Assembly: GCA_903911455.1 (NCBI GenBank)
Contig: CAIWDQ010000623.1
Span: 1-34,721, forward strand
Origin: an uncultured bacterium
GTDB lineage: Bacteria > Bacteroidota > Bacteroidia > Bacteroidales > JACABE01
Length of the DNA: 34,721 nucleotides
Direction of reading: 5' to 3'
The translations under genes and the position numbers were made by a program. Below the pieces are notes generated by a model that ran no database searches, was not told where the DNA came from, and saw nothing but the letters and a program-made list of their open reading frames with translations. Below, in pieces: positions 9,004 through 18,367 of the stretch; positions within the stretch are counted from its first letter, which is position 1, and each line of letters starts with the position of its first letter.

Positions 9004-9108
9004 TATTTCACACCCTTATATCTAATTATGATAAGAATGAAGTTGTGATAATTGTGTAATGTAGCTTAAGCAACTCATATTATCTATTAAAAAACAAGAA
9101 TAATTAAC

Positions 9109-9158
9109 AACAAAAAACCGCTTAACAGTAAAAGAACTATTAAGCGGTAACATTTTTT
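9109..9158. terminator. Bidirectional intrinsic terminator, 3' of pyrD
   Basis: ACCGCTTAA(c)AG ... CT(a)TTAAGCGGT stem with A-run (caaaaaacc) on the left and T-run (cattttttc) on the right. Confidence 0.75.
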
Positions 9159-9186
9159 CTTTATAAAAATTAATTCACTTTAAATC

Positions 9187-9258
9187 TAAATCATTAAATC
9201 ACAAATTTACTATATCACCAAATCTCTAAATCACCATATCACCAAATCACCAAATACT
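9187..9258. repeat. Degenerate 8-bp tandem tract abutting the pyrD stop codon
   Basis: TAAATCAT TAAATCAC AAATTTAC TATATCAC CAAATCTC TAAATCAC CATATCAC CAAATCAC CAAATACT. Confidence 0.85.
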
Positions 9259-10166
9259 TATCTTAATCCCCCAATGATATCATAAACAGAGTTATGGCGA
9301 TGTCGACGGAGGTAATCTTCAATACCATCAATAATTTTAACAGATACTGCCGGATCAATGAAGTTAGCGGTACCGATCTGGATAGCAGTAGCTCCGCAAA
9401 GCAGAAATTCAATAGCATCAGTGGCAGTCATAATGCCACCCATACCAATTACAGGTATCTTTACAGCTTTCGAAACTTGCCAAACCATACGTAAAGCAAT
9501 AGGTTTAACGGCAGGGCCTGACAAACCACCTGTTATAGTTGACAAAAGAGGTCTTTTACGTTCGGCATCAATTGCCATCCCTAATAAGGTATTAATTAAA
9601 GAAACCGAATCGGCACCAGCAGCTTCAACAGCCACAGCCATCTCGGCAATATTGGTTACATTTGGCGAAAGCTTCACAATTAAAGTCTTCTTGTAAACTT
9701 CTCGTATCGCTTTTGTTACAGTACTTGCCGAATGGCAACTAGTACCAAAAGCCATACCGCCTTCTTTAACATTAGGACACGAAATATTAAGCTCAATAGC
9801 AGGTATTTTATCCAACTCATTAAGTTTAGATGCCACCTCAATGTACTCTTCAACAGTTGAGCCCGAAACATTAACGATAAAATGAGTATCAATATCCTTG
9901 ATGCGAGGATAAATATCGGAGATAAAGTAATCAACGCCTTTGTTTTGCAATCCAACAGCATTCAGCATTCCCATTGGAGTTTCGGCCATGCGTGGATACG
10001 CGTTGCCTTCGCGATGTGCACCTGTAGTTCCTTTAACAAAAATGCCGCCCAACCTTGCAATATCAAAGAAATCAGTAAACTCTTCGCCGTAACCGAATGT
10101 TCCCGATGCCGTCATCACAGGATTCTTAAGATATAAATCTTTTATAGTAACGCCTAAATCAATCAT
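9258..10166 (-). CDS. pyrD: Dihydroorotate dehydrogenase, type 1B catalytic subunit
   Basis: [46 protein letters not shown]; adjacent to pyrK. Confidence 0.95.
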   Translation of the reverse strand: MIDLGVTIKDLYLKNPVMTASGTFGYGEEFTDFFDIARLGGIFVKGTTGAHREGNAYPRMAETPMGMLNAVGLQNKGVDYFISDIYPRIKDIDTHFIVNVSGSTVEEYIEVASKLNELDKIPAIELNISCPNVKEGGMAFGTSCHSASTVTKAIREVYKKTLIVKLSPNVTNIAEMAVAVEAAGADSVSLINTLLGMAIDAERKRPLLSTITGGLSGPAVKPIALRMVWQVSKAVKIPVIGMGGIMTATDAIEFLLCGATAIQIGTANFIDPAVSVKIIDGIEDYLRRHRHNSVYDIIGGLR

Positions 10167-10178
10167 ACTAATGTTTTA

Positions 10179-10955
10179 TTAAATCCAACCAACCAGCTCT
10201 TTAGAATTATAAATCGGTCCTTCGGTACATGTACATTTATTACCATGTCGGGTCTCAACCACACAACACAAACAAGCACCTATGCCACAAGCCATCATGT
10301 TCTCAAGCGAAACTTCACAAGGTTTGCCATGTAGAACTGCAAATCTTGAGATAGCTTTCATCATAGCCAGTGGGCCACAGGTATATACCATTGAATACTC
10401 AAACTTTTTAGCTTTAAACAAACTGTGTTCGGTAACCAAACCTCTCTCACCCAAAGAACCATCCATTGTAGTGATGAAAACATCACCATATTTACGATAT
10501 TCATCTGGCTCAATGATGTCTCCCTTGCTTGCACCACCAATCAAAGTAGTAACTTTATAATTTCTTTCGGATAAATATCTTGAAAGATATAATAAAGGAG
10601 CAATACCACAACCACCTCCTACTAAAAGCAGGTTGTCTTCGTGTGGTTTGCTGAACCAATTGCCTAATGGATAGATAATATTCAATTTCTCGCCACTCTT
10701 AATATGACTTAAAGTATTGGTACCCTCACCTAACTTCTGTATAAGTAGCTTAATAGTGTTTTCTTCGGTATTAATGTCGTGTATAGAAATAGGACGACGC
10801 AGAAAAACATTTTTATTCCCCTTAATCTCCACCTGAACAAACTGTCCGGGAATGATTTCGGGTAGCACATCGGGTGCTTTGAGTTCTAATATATAATAAT
10901 GAGTGTTGATGTTTCGTCGTCCAACAACCAACATATCGTGAATAAACTTCTTCAT
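10179..10955 (-). CDS. pyrK: Dihydroorotate dehydrogenase electron transfer subunit
   Basis: FAD/NAD domain (PGQFVQVEI, FLRRPISI, GGGCGIAPL) and C-terminal 2Fe-2S cysteines MACGIGACLCCVV...CTEGPIY. Confidence 0.95.
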   Translation of the reverse strand: MKKFIHDMLVVGRRNINTHYYILELKAPDVLPEIIPGQFVQVEIKGNKNVFLRRPISIHDINTEENTIKLLIQKLGEGTNTLSHIKSGEKLNIIYPLGNWFSKPHEDNLLLVGGGCGIAPLLYLSRYLSERNYKVTTLIGGASKGDIIEPDEYRKYGDVFITTMDGSLGERGLVTEHSLFKAKKFEYSMVYTCGPLAMMKAISRFAVLHGKPCEVSLENMMACGIGACLCCVVETRHGNKCTCTEGPIYNSKELVGWI

Positions 10956-10985
10956 TTAATAATATTTAGTAAAAATAATAATAGA

Positions 10986-11447
10986 TTACATCCCTCTGTT
11001 TCTTCCACTTATTTCTTCAATATTAACAACAAAACAAACAACATTTTTAATAGCCGGAGCCGAATATTCAAATGTCTTGTTGGTATATTTAAGCATTACT
11101 TTGTTCATCATATCAATCTTCTTCTCAATATCCTCTTCAAAAACTACCTTACCACTTACAACAACGCTCTTGTATAACATACTATAACTACATGCAACAG
11201 TCTCATGCTGATGAAAAAGCTTATGCCCGATACTAAAAGCAATGCATACATCAGGATTTTCTCTGAGAATCTCTAATTTCTTACCATAATTACCTGAATG
11301 CAAATAGATCTTGTTGTTTTCGTAAGCAAAATTATAAGGCAACACATAAGGCTTGCCTTCCTTATCAATCATACTTAAATAACAAACCTCACACGTATTG
11401 ATAACTTCCTCCAGTTCGCTATGTTTCTCAATTACTGTAGTCTTCAT
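10986..11447 (-). CDS. Pyridoxamine 5'-phosphate oxidase-like flavin-binding protein (NimA-like family)
   Basis: CEVCYLSMIDKEGKPYVLPYNFAYENNKIYLHSG and ACSYSMLYKSVVVSGKV, typical of the split-barrel family. Confidence 0.8.
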   Translation of the reverse strand: MKTTVIEKHSELEEVINTCEVCYLSMIDKEGKPYVLPYNFAYENNKIYLHSGNYGKKLEILRENPDVCIAFSIGHKLFHQHETVACSYSMLYKSVVVSGKVVFEEDIEKKIDMMNKVMLKYTNKTFEYSAPAIKNVVCFVVNIEEISGRNRGM

Positions 11448-11818
11448 TCTTTATATTTTTTAATAACAACCTTGCCGGATTTAAGTTTATCAGGCAATTC
11501 TAATACAAAAGTGATTAGTGATAGTATAATACTGAATAAAATTGCTGTTCCAAAGCTCCGAACTTCAAAATCTTTGACAATATATGAAGTAAGTTCAATC
11601 ATAAATGCATTAAGTATTAGTAAAAATAATCCCAGAGTAAATATTGTTGCAGGTATTGTTAGTATTAACAGTAATGGTTTCAGGAAAGTATTTAGTAACG
11701 AAAGTACAACCGCAACAATGATTGCTGTGATAAAATTGGGCACATATATACCCGGGAGTAGCTTTGCTGTGATGACAACAGCAAAAGATGTAACTATTAT
11801 TTTATAGATAAATTTCAT
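11444..11818 (-). CDS. Phage holin family / small four-TM membrane protein
   Basis: KLLPGIYVPNFITAIIVAVVLSLLNTFLKPLLLILTIPATIFTLGLFLLILNAFMI matches the common phage_holin_4_2-like family. Confidence 0.75.
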   Translation of the reverse strand: MKFIYKIIVTSFAVVITAKLLPGIYVPNFITAIIVAVVLSLLNTFLKPLLLILTIPATIFTLGLFLLILNAFMIELTSYIVKDFEVRSFGTAILFSIILSLITFVLELPDKLKSGKVVIKKYKE

Positions 11819-12072
11819 AATATTATGTATTTACTGTCTTTAATTGCTTAAAGAACTTGTTAAAATAATTCTGTACAAAACTAATAATTTTTCATGATTT
11901 AAAAGAGATAAAATTAAATAGTTTAATTTAAGCGATCTTGTTTTTATTTATCAATACAATATTCTTTAACAAATTAAGTTCTTATTAACAAATGACTGTT
12001 CAAAAATAAGTTGAAAAGATAGTTTTACTATCAGTATAAAGTACTAATTTTAAGAACTAAAATAATGTAACA

Positions 12073-12801
12073 ATGATTGGAATAATTTTGCAAATAACAC
12101 AAGCCGCAACTAACGTTGGGGACACCATTAACAAAGTAGCAAATCAAGTGGTTAATACTCCAGTGGCACCACCAAAAGAGGAAGCAATTACAATAATGAA
12201 CCTCGTAATAAAAGGTGGCTGGATAATGATACCAATCGTTATTTTGTCGTTAATTACAGTATATGTTTTTATAGAAAGATATATTGCGATTAAAAAAGCG
12301 TCAAGAGAAGAAGCTAATTTCATGAATAATATTCGTGATTTTATAGTAAATGATCGCCTTGATTCTGCAACAGCTTTGTGTAAATCAACCGACAGTCCTA
12401 TTGCCCGTATGACAGAAAAAGGATTGTCACGTTTAGGTCGTCCGCTTAAAGATATTGAAGAATCAATTGAGATAGTCGGTAAGTTTGAGGTATATAAACT
12501 TGAAAAGAACCTTGCTATCCTTGCAATTATTGCAGGTATAGCACCTATGTTCGGGTTTATCGGAACAATTATCGGTGTAATTAAGATCTTCCACGACATT
12601 TCCATAGCAGGAGATGTAAGTATTTCAAGTGTTTCGGCAGGACTTTATACTAAGATGGTGTCAAGTGCTTCGGGACTTATTGTTGGTATCGTAGCTTTTG
12701 TATGCTATCATTGGTTGAGTATAATGATAGAAAAGATTGTTCAGAAAATGGAATACAATGCGATGAACTTTATTGATTTCTTACAAGAACCAACACGATG
12801 A
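12073..12801 (+). CDS. MotA/TolQ/ExbB proton channel family protein
   Basis: LAILAIIAGIAPMFGFIGTIIGVIKIFHDI and GLYTKMVSSASGLIVGIVAFVCYHWL. Confidence 0.93.
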   Translation: MIGIILQITQAATNVGDTINKVANQVVNTPVAPPKEEAITIMNLVIKGGWIMIPIVILSLITVYVFIERYIAIKKASREEANFMNNIRDFIVNDRLDSATALCKSTDSPIARMTEKGLSRLGRPLKDIEESIEIVGKFEVYKLEKNLAILAIIAGIAPMFGFIGTIIGVIKIFHDISIAGDVSISSVSAGLYTKMVSSASGLIVGIVAFVCYHWLSIMIEKIVQKMEYNAMNFIDFLQEPTR

Positions 12802-13208
12802 AACTTCGCAGGAAAAATAAAACAACAATAGAAGTAGCCACATCTTCAATGAACGACATCATGTTCTTCCTGATGTTGTTCTTCTTGATTATGTCTACTT
12901 TGCTTAATCCGAATGTGATTAAGCTATCGTTGCCAAGTTCACAGCATCCGGGTAGAGTTAACACTAAAGAAATAAGTTTATCGGTTACTAAAGAGATGAA
13001 TTACTTTATTAACAACAGACAGATTCCTTTTAGTAATCTGGAAGCAGAGTTGATTACAGAACTTAAAGGTGCACAAGAAGCAACAGTTATACTTCGTTGT
13101 GATAACTCTCTTACGGTTCAGAATCTAGTGGATGTATTGGAGATTGGAAATAAGTTAAGGGTAAAGATGATACTTGCAACTAAAGCATCAAATGGAACAA
13201 AGAACTGA
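12798..13208 (+). CDS. ExbD/TolR family biopolymer transporter
   Basis: Single N-terminal TM after basic residues; MNDIMFFLMLFFLIMSTL; 4-bp overlap with ExbB. Confidence 0.92.
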   Translation: MKLRRKNKTTIEVATSSMNDIMFFLMLFFLIMSTLLNPNVIKLSLPSSQHPGRVNTKEISLSVTKEMNYFINNRQIPFSNLEAELITELKGAQEATVILRCDNSLTVQNLVDVLEIGNKLRVKMILATKASNGTKN

Positions 13209-14109
13209 TAGTAAAGACGTCAAACGCCAAATACTGGGAGTTTCAGGAACGATCTTCTTTCATGCGTTGCTGATACTCTTACTATGGCTTGCTGTTCTTA
13301 AAACTCCTATCCCACCTTGGCCTGATGCAGGTGGAGGAGGCGGTGGCTTAGGTATTGAAGTTAACCTTGGCAACTCTGATAACGGTATGGGAATAAGTGA
13401 AGCTAACATTGCTTTCCCAGAGTTCAAAGAACAGGCACAGAATATTATCAATCCTGATCCGGTTGATTTAAAATCTCCTATTAAAGACAATCAGGAGAAT
13501 ATTATTACAGATGAAACAAGCACTGACAATGCTACTTCGTTAAAAACTAATAAAGAGAAAACTAATAAAAAGGTTGAAGTTAAGCACGACGAAGTTAAGA
13601 TTAATCAGAATGCTTTGTTTACTAAAACTAAAGGCGACGGCACTACCAATAAACAAGGCAATCAGGGTGATCCTAACGGTAATCCTAATAGTAAGAACTA
13701 TACTAAAGGAGGTGGTTCAGGTACAGGCCAGGGAACTGGAAATGGTTCGGGTATTGGTCCGGGTAATGGTTCAGGAACAGGTGGCGGGACTGGTTCAGGT
13801 GTAGGTACTGGTACAGGTCCTGGTAAGGGCCCTGGTATTTCTTATAGTTTATCTGGCAGGTCTAATAAATCTTTACCACATCCTAATTATAATTCTAATA
13901 GTAACGGAACTGTTGTTGTTAAAATATGGGTGAATAAAAATGGTCAGGTTACGCGAGTTCAGGAAGGTGTAAGTGGCACTACTACAACTGATCAGAATTT
14001 ATGGGCTCAGGCTCGGATTGCTGCTTTAAAAGCTACATTTAGTTCGGATGCTAATGCTCCTGAAGAACAAACCGGAACAATTACGTATCGTTTTATTCAT
14101 CAAAACTAA
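13192..14109 (+). CDS. TonB-family energy transducer with Gly/Ser/Thr-rich spacer
   Basis: N-terminal TM; C-terminal PNYNSNSNGTVVVKIWVNKNGQVTRVQEG; follows ExbB/ExbD. ATG at 13192 preferred over the TTG at 13174 in the ORF track. Confidence 0.85.
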   Translation: MEQRTDSKDVKRQILGVSGTIFFHALLILLLWLAVLKTPIPPWPDAGGGGGGLGIEVNLGNSDNGMGISEANIAFPEFKEQAQNIINPDPVDLKSPIKDNQENIITDETSTDNATSLKTNKEKTNKKVEVKHDEVKINQNALFTKTKGDGTTNKQGNQGDPNGNPNSKNYTKGGGSGTGQGTGNGSGIGPGNGSGTGGGTGSGVGTGTGPGKGPGISYSLSGRSNKSLPHPNYNSNSNGTVVVKIWVNKNGQVTRVQEGVSGTTTTDQNLWAQARIAALKATFSSDANAPEEQTGTITYRFIHQN

Positions 14110-14131
14110 GCTCCTTTTCATTTATTTATCT

Positions 14132-14139
14132 TACTTTTG
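14132..14139 (+). promoter_or_regulatory. -7 element TACTTTTG upstream of folC
   Basis: Matches TAnnTTTG 22 bp before the folC ATG; no clear -33 element identified. Confidence 0.35.
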
Positions 14140-14160
14140 CCTTTGTAATTAAATTCAACA

Positions 14161-15450
14161 ATGGATTACAAAGAATCACTGGAATATATGTTCAATCAGT
14201 TCCCTATGTTTCATCGCGTGGGTGCTGCTGCTTACAAGGCTAATCTTGACAATACAATTGCCTTGCTTTCTCTTTTAAATAATCCTCAACATAAGTTCAA
14301 AAGCATACACATTGCCGGTACTAACGGCAAAGGTTCTGTATCTCATTACATGGCAGCCATACTTCAGAGTGCAGGTTATAAGACAGGTTTATATACTTCT
14401 CCACATCTAAAAGACTTTAGGGAGCGTATTAAGATAAATGGTGTTATGATAGATGAGCAAAAGGTTTGTGAGTTTATTAATGCTTATTATAATGACTTTA
14501 ATGAATTAAAACCTTCCTTTTTTGAGATGACCGTGGGAATGGCTTTTCAATATTTTGCAAATGAAAATGTAGAAATTGCAGTCATTGAGACAGGTCTTGG
14601 TGGTCGTCTTGATTCTACTAATATTATTATTCCCGAACTCTCTATTATTACTAATATTAGTTTTGATCATACACAGTTTCTTGGTGATACTTTAGATAAG
14701 ATAGCTTCTGAAAAGGCAGGTATTATAAAGCCTGGGATTAATGTTGTAATTGGTGAAACACATCCCGAAACTAAGGATGTATTTATTAATAAAGCTTTGC
14801 AAGAGTATTCTCCAATTGTCTTTGCTGATGAAAAGTATAAGATATTAAGTCATTCTTTTAATGATAATAATTATCTTGAAGTTTTGGTTAAAGATATTAA
14901 TAATAATGTTGAATTTAAAGTTGAATCAGGTTTAAAAGGTATTTATCAGCTTAAAAACATTATTACTACATTAACTGCTATTGATTTTCTTAAAGATAAA
15001 TTCAATTTAATTAATGATGATACTATTTATAAAGGTATTAAAGATGTTGTGGAGCTTACTGGTCTGATGGGGCGGTGGCAATGCCTTACTACTAATCCTC
15101 TTACTATCTGTGATATCGCTCATAATGTTGATGGTATAAAAGAAGTTTTAAGTCAGATAAAAACTGTAACTCATCATCAATTACATTTTGTGTTGGGGAT
15201 GGTTAATGATAAAGATATTGATAATGTATTAGAGCTTTTACCTAAAGATGCTGTTTATTATTTCTGTAAAGCAGATATTCCACGTGGTCTTGATCAATAT
15301 ATTTTACAAGAAAAAGCTATTGCAAAACAACTTAAAGGTACTGTTTATAATTCAGTTAAAGATGCATTGAAAGCTGCTCAACATTCTGCCAAAGCTAACG
15401 ATCTTGTTTTTGTAGGAGGAAGTACTTTTGTTGTTGCTGAAATAGTTTAA
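14161..15450 (+). CDS. folC: Bifunctional folylpolyglutamate synthase/dihydrofolate synthase
   Basis: IHIAGTNGKGSVSHYMAAIL, GLYTSPHLKDFRERI, ETGLGGRLDSTN, CDIAHNVDG. Confidence 0.95.
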   Translation: MDYKESLEYMFNQFPMFHRVGAAAYKANLDNTIALLSLLNNPQHKFKSIHIAGTNGKGSVSHYMAAILQSAGYKTGLYTSPHLKDFRERIKINGVMIDEQKVCEFINAYYNDFNELKPSFFEMTVGMAFQYFANENVEIAVIETGLGGRLDSTNIIIPELSIITNISFDHTQFLGDTLDKIASEKAGIIKPGINVVIGETHPETKDVFINKALQEYSPIVFADEKYKILSHSFNDNNYLEVLVKDINNNVEFKVESGLKGIYQLKNIITTLTAIDFLKDKFNLINDDTIYKGIKDVVELTGLMGRWQCLTTNPLTICDIAHNVDGIKEVLSQIKTVTHHQLHFVLGMVNDKDIDNVLELLPKDAVYYFCKADIPRGLDQYILQEKAIAKQLKGTVYNSVKDALKAAQHSAKANDLVFVGGSTFVVAEIV

Positions 15451-15489
15451 GGGATTATTAGTAATGTTATTTAATAAAGGTAAAACAAT

Positions 15490-15520
15490 TTTGGTAAGAA
15501 TAAAAAAAGTAGTATCTTTG
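15490..15520 (+). promoter_or_regulatory. Promoter of tRNA-Leu (TTTG - ~19 bp - TATCTTTG)
   Basis: TTTG at 15490-15493 and TATCTTTG at 15513-15520, 18 bp before the tRNA 5' end. Confidence 0.5.
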
Positions 15521-15538
15521 CAGTCTGAAATCTTAAGA

Positions 15539-15620
15539 GCGGATGTGGCGTAATTGGTAGCCGCGCCAGACTTAGGATCTGGTGTCGAGAGACGTGGGGG
15601 TTCGAGTCCCTTCATCCGCA
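15539..15620 (+). tRNA. tRNA-Leu (anticodon UAG)
   Basis: Acceptor GCGGATG/CATCCGC, anticodon stem-loop CCAGA-CTTAGGA-TCTGG, long variable arm, TTCGAGTCC T-loop. Confidence 0.95.
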
Positions 15621-15631
15621 CACAATCAATG

Positions 15632-15659
15632 AAAAAGCCTGCAATTGCGGGTTTTTTTT
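15632..15659 (+). terminator. Terminator downstream of tRNA-Leu
   Basis: CCTGC-aatt-GCGGG followed by T8. Confidence 0.7.
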
Positions 15660-15712
15660 ATTTTAAATATATTCTAAGGATTTTAAATTACACCTTATTT
15701 TATTATTATTGA

Positions 15713-16060
15713 TTAAAATGGTAAGTCATCTTCCTCAATATAAGGTACTCTATCTATTTCGGGAGGTGCTTCTATACCTTGATTTGATGGTTCTTTAGAT
15801 TCCTTTTTAATCATCCATGCTCTGGCTTCAGTAAACCACTTTCCATTATATTCTTTACTCTCTATGTCAAAAGAAACCACAACATTATCTCCCACAACAG
15901 CATCTAGTTTGTCAATTTTATCACCCCATAAAGTAAAGCAAACCTTTTTAGGATATTGAGCATTAGTTTCAACTACGAAGTCTTGTTTCTTCCAAACTCC
16001 GTTTTTACCTTCACCTGATACTATCTGATTTTTAAGTATCATCTTACCTGTTACTTCCAT
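15713..16060 (-). CDS. DUF3127 domain protein
   Basis: EVTGKMILKNQIVSGEGKNGVWKKQDFVVETNAQYPKKVCFTLWGDKID; C-terminal acidic tail EEDDLPF. Confidence 0.85.
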   Translation of the reverse strand: MEVTGKMILKNQIVSGEGKNGVWKKQDFVVETNAQYPKKVCFTLWGDKIDKLDAVVGDNVVVSFDIESKEYNGKWFTEARAWMIKKESKEPSNQGIEAPPEIDRVPYIEEDDLPF

Positions 16061-16078
16061 ATATTTAATTTATTCTTT

Positions 16079-16729
16079 TTATTGATTAAAAACATATCTA
16101 ATTATATTCGCACCCATCTTTAAAGCCTGTGTCCTCTTGGCTTCCGAATCCTTATGAACATCCTGATCTTCCCAACCATCACCTAAATCAGTTTCATATG
16201 AATAATATACAATAAGTCTACCTTTATAAATCAAACCAAAACCCTGTGGTCGTTTACCATCATGCTCATGTATCTTAGGCAATCCATTTGGGAAATCATA
16301 TTTCTGATGAAAGATAGGATGATTAAATGGTAACTCAACTAAATCAAGTTCAGGGAATAGCTTTTTTAACTGTGGACGAATAAATTTATCCATACCATAG
16401 TTATCATCAATATGTAAGAATCCTCCACCTATTAAATAGGTACGAAGATTCTCCATTTCTCTATCCGAAAACACAACATTCCCATGGCCGGTCATATGCA
16501 AGAAAGGATAATTAAAGATCTCAGAACTCCCAACATCAACTGTCGCATATTCAGGGTTTATATTTGTGCCAATATTATCATTGCAAAACTTAATAAGATT
16601 AGTTAATGAAGTTGGATTAGCATACCAGTCGCCACCTCCATTATATTTGAGCAATGCAATTTGGAACGAGGGTGTATTAAAGGATGTAAGTGATATAAAT
16701 AGTATTACAAAAAGAAATATCTTTTTCAT
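16079..16729 (-). CDS. DUF4159 domain protein (exported)
   Basis: Signal peptide; FQIALLKYNGGGDWYANPTSL, LHMTGHGNVVFSDREMENLRTYLIGGGFLHIDDNYGMD. Confidence 0.85.
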   Translation of the reverse strand: MKKIFLFVILFISLTSFNTPSFQIALLKYNGGGDWYANPTSLTNLIKFCNDNIGTNINPEYATVDVGSSEIFNYPFLHMTGHGNVVFSDREMENLRTYLIGGGFLHIDDNYGMDKFIRPQLKKLFPELDLVELPFNHPIFHQKYDFPNGLPKIHEHDGKRPQGFGLIYKGRLIVYYSYETDLGDGWEDQDVHKDSEAKRTQALKMGANIIRYVFNQ

Positions 16730-16735
16730 TAATGG

Positions 16736-17449
16736 TTATTCATTTAAAAAATTTATAGAATGACAAGCCACTAAAGCAGCTGTTTCTGTCCTTAAACGTG
16801 CTTTACCCAAAGTTATTATTTTAAAACCATTTTCTATTGCCAGTGCAACTTCTTTTGGACTAAAATCTCCTTCAGGACCAATCAATATCAAAGCATCTTT
16901 TTTCTTTTTATAACATTGTTTTATTGATAAGCGTTCACTCATATCATCATCACAATAAGCTATATACTTCTCACCTGAATAAGTTTTAGTTGATTTAATA
17001 AAATCCTTAAACTTAACAATTGTATTTAACTTTGGATGATATGCTTTGATGGATTGTTTAACAGCAGATGTAACTATTTTGTTCAGTCTGTCAGTATTAA
17101 TTACAGTTCGTTCGGAGTGCTCACAATTAAGGAAGCTTACTTCATCAATACCTATCTCTGTTGCTTTCTCCATAAACCATTCAACACGTGATATATTCTT
17201 AGTTGGAGCCATTGCAATATGCAGATTAAAGTTCCTCTTCTCATAATCATGTATTGTTTCCTTTATTTCTACAATACAGCACTTTGGACTATCATCTATA
17301 AGAATTGCATGAAAAAGATTCCCTTTCCCATCTGTTAAATGTATAGCACTCCCTATTTTTAGCCTTAATACATTTACACAATGTGTTGATTCATCCTTAC
17401 TAAGTGTATGTAAACTTGAAGTAATTTCAGGCGAATAGAATAAATTCAT
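16736..17449 (-). CDS. rsmE: 16S rRNA (uracil(1498)-N(3))-methyltransferase
   Basis: HCVNVLRLKIGSAIHLTDGKG, LILIGPEGDFSPKEV, ITLGKARLRTETAA. Confidence 0.95.
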   Translation of the reverse strand: MNLFYSPEITSSLHTLSKDESTHCVNVLRLKIGSAIHLTDGKGNLFHAILIDDSPKCCIVEIKETIHDYEKRNFNLHIAMAPTKNISRVEWFMEKATEIGIDEVSFLNCEHSERTVINTDRLNKIVTSAVKQSIKAYHPKLNTIVKFKDFIKSTKTYSGEKYIAYCDDDMSERLSIKQCYKKKKDALILIGPEGDFSPKEVALAIENGFKIITLGKARLRTETAALVACHSINFLNE

Positions 17450-17476
17450 TTAATTATATTGTTTTCTTTTTATAGA

Positions 17477-18349
17477 TTAATGAGTTTTTGTCATATCATC
17501 TGGTATACAGAGGATATAATCAGCTTTATTTAAAGTTTCTTTTGATAATTCGTTAATATTTTCCTGCTCTGTTGAAGCTATAGTTATTATTTTTAGAGTT
17601 GGATCCATTTGTTTTAGATACCAAACAATACCTTCATGATCTTCAGAATGATAAGAGCCATTAAAGTGTAGGAATACTTTTCCTTTAGTCCTGTTTTTCA
17701 TAATAAAATAAGCCATCGTTGCATCCTTTATAGCTTGTGCCTTAGGTAGATTTGGTGTTATATGAGCTGCAGCCATATTTGTAGAATCCTTGCCCATCAT
17801 ATCTTTATAACATTTAAGCTCTTTGTCATATTTAGGTGGCAAAGGGGCAATAAATTTCTTTGCTTCTACATCAAGAGCATCCAGTGCTTCAAATCCGCCT
17901 TTATTAACCATTGAAGCATATCTTCGTGGTATGTTTGTAGCTATAAAAGGTATCTGATTTTTAAGCGAAAATGTAAGTAAAGCCTTATAATCTGTTTTAT
18001 AATTTGGCCATAATTTAGCTTCAGCTTCAAAACTTTTTTCTGAAACACGTTTTGATAAATATTCATTTAAGATTAACTGATTATCGGCTTCAAACATTTC
18101 AGCGCCAAGCACTAAATTGTTTTTCTTTTCTTTATAAAGATCTTTTGCAACCTGTAATTCCAACCAATGACAGATTGGATTCTCATGCATCTCACCAAAA
18201 AATACGATATCAGCTTTCTGCAAATCGTCCATCATTGATTCATAGGAAGATTTGCTCCCTTTTGCATCATAAATAATATAAGCAGGTTTATCAAACTTCA
18301 TGGCAATTGTTGTAAGAAAGATAATTAATAAAAGAATTTTGTGTTTCAT
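17477..18349 (-). CDS. ChaN family protein
   Basis: Signal sequence; DIVFFGEMHENPICHWLE, LGAEMFEADNQ, FLHFNGSYHSEDHEGIVWYL. Confidence 0.9.
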   Translation of the reverse strand: MKHKILLLIIFLTTIAMKFDKPAYIIYDAKGSKSSYESMMDDLQKADIVFFGEMHENPICHWLELQVAKDLYKEKKNNLVLGAEMFEADNQLILNEYLSKRVSEKSFEAEAKLWPNYKTDYKALLTFSLKNQIPFIATNIPRRYASMVNKGGFEALDALDVEAKKFIAPLPPKYDKELKCYKDMMGKDSTNMAAAHITPNLPKAQAIKDATMAYFIMKNRTKGKVFLHFNGSYHSEDHEGIVWYLKQMDPTLKIITIASTEQENINELSKETLNKADYILCIPDDMTKTH

Positions 18350-18367
18350 ATGATATGTTTATTATGT

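Noticed and set aside
8792-9025. Plus-strand ORF LEVSTSSVEVSEES...
   Set aside because: Same array in another frame, TTG start only, no promoter or RBS recognised.
9358-9696. Plus-strand ORFs antisense to pyrD (also 9882-10136, 10282-10560)
   Set aside because: Fully inside the well-supported pyrD/pyrK coding strand; no family features.
11444-11818. Prophage remnant suggested by holin-like protein
   Set aside because: This holin-like family is common as a stand-alone membrane protein; no other phage genes nearby.
15352-15621. Minus-strand ORF MRMKGLEPPRLSTPDPKSGAATNYATS...
   Set aside because: Reverse complement of tRNA-Leu and the folC 3' end; a familiar antisense-tRNA false ORF.
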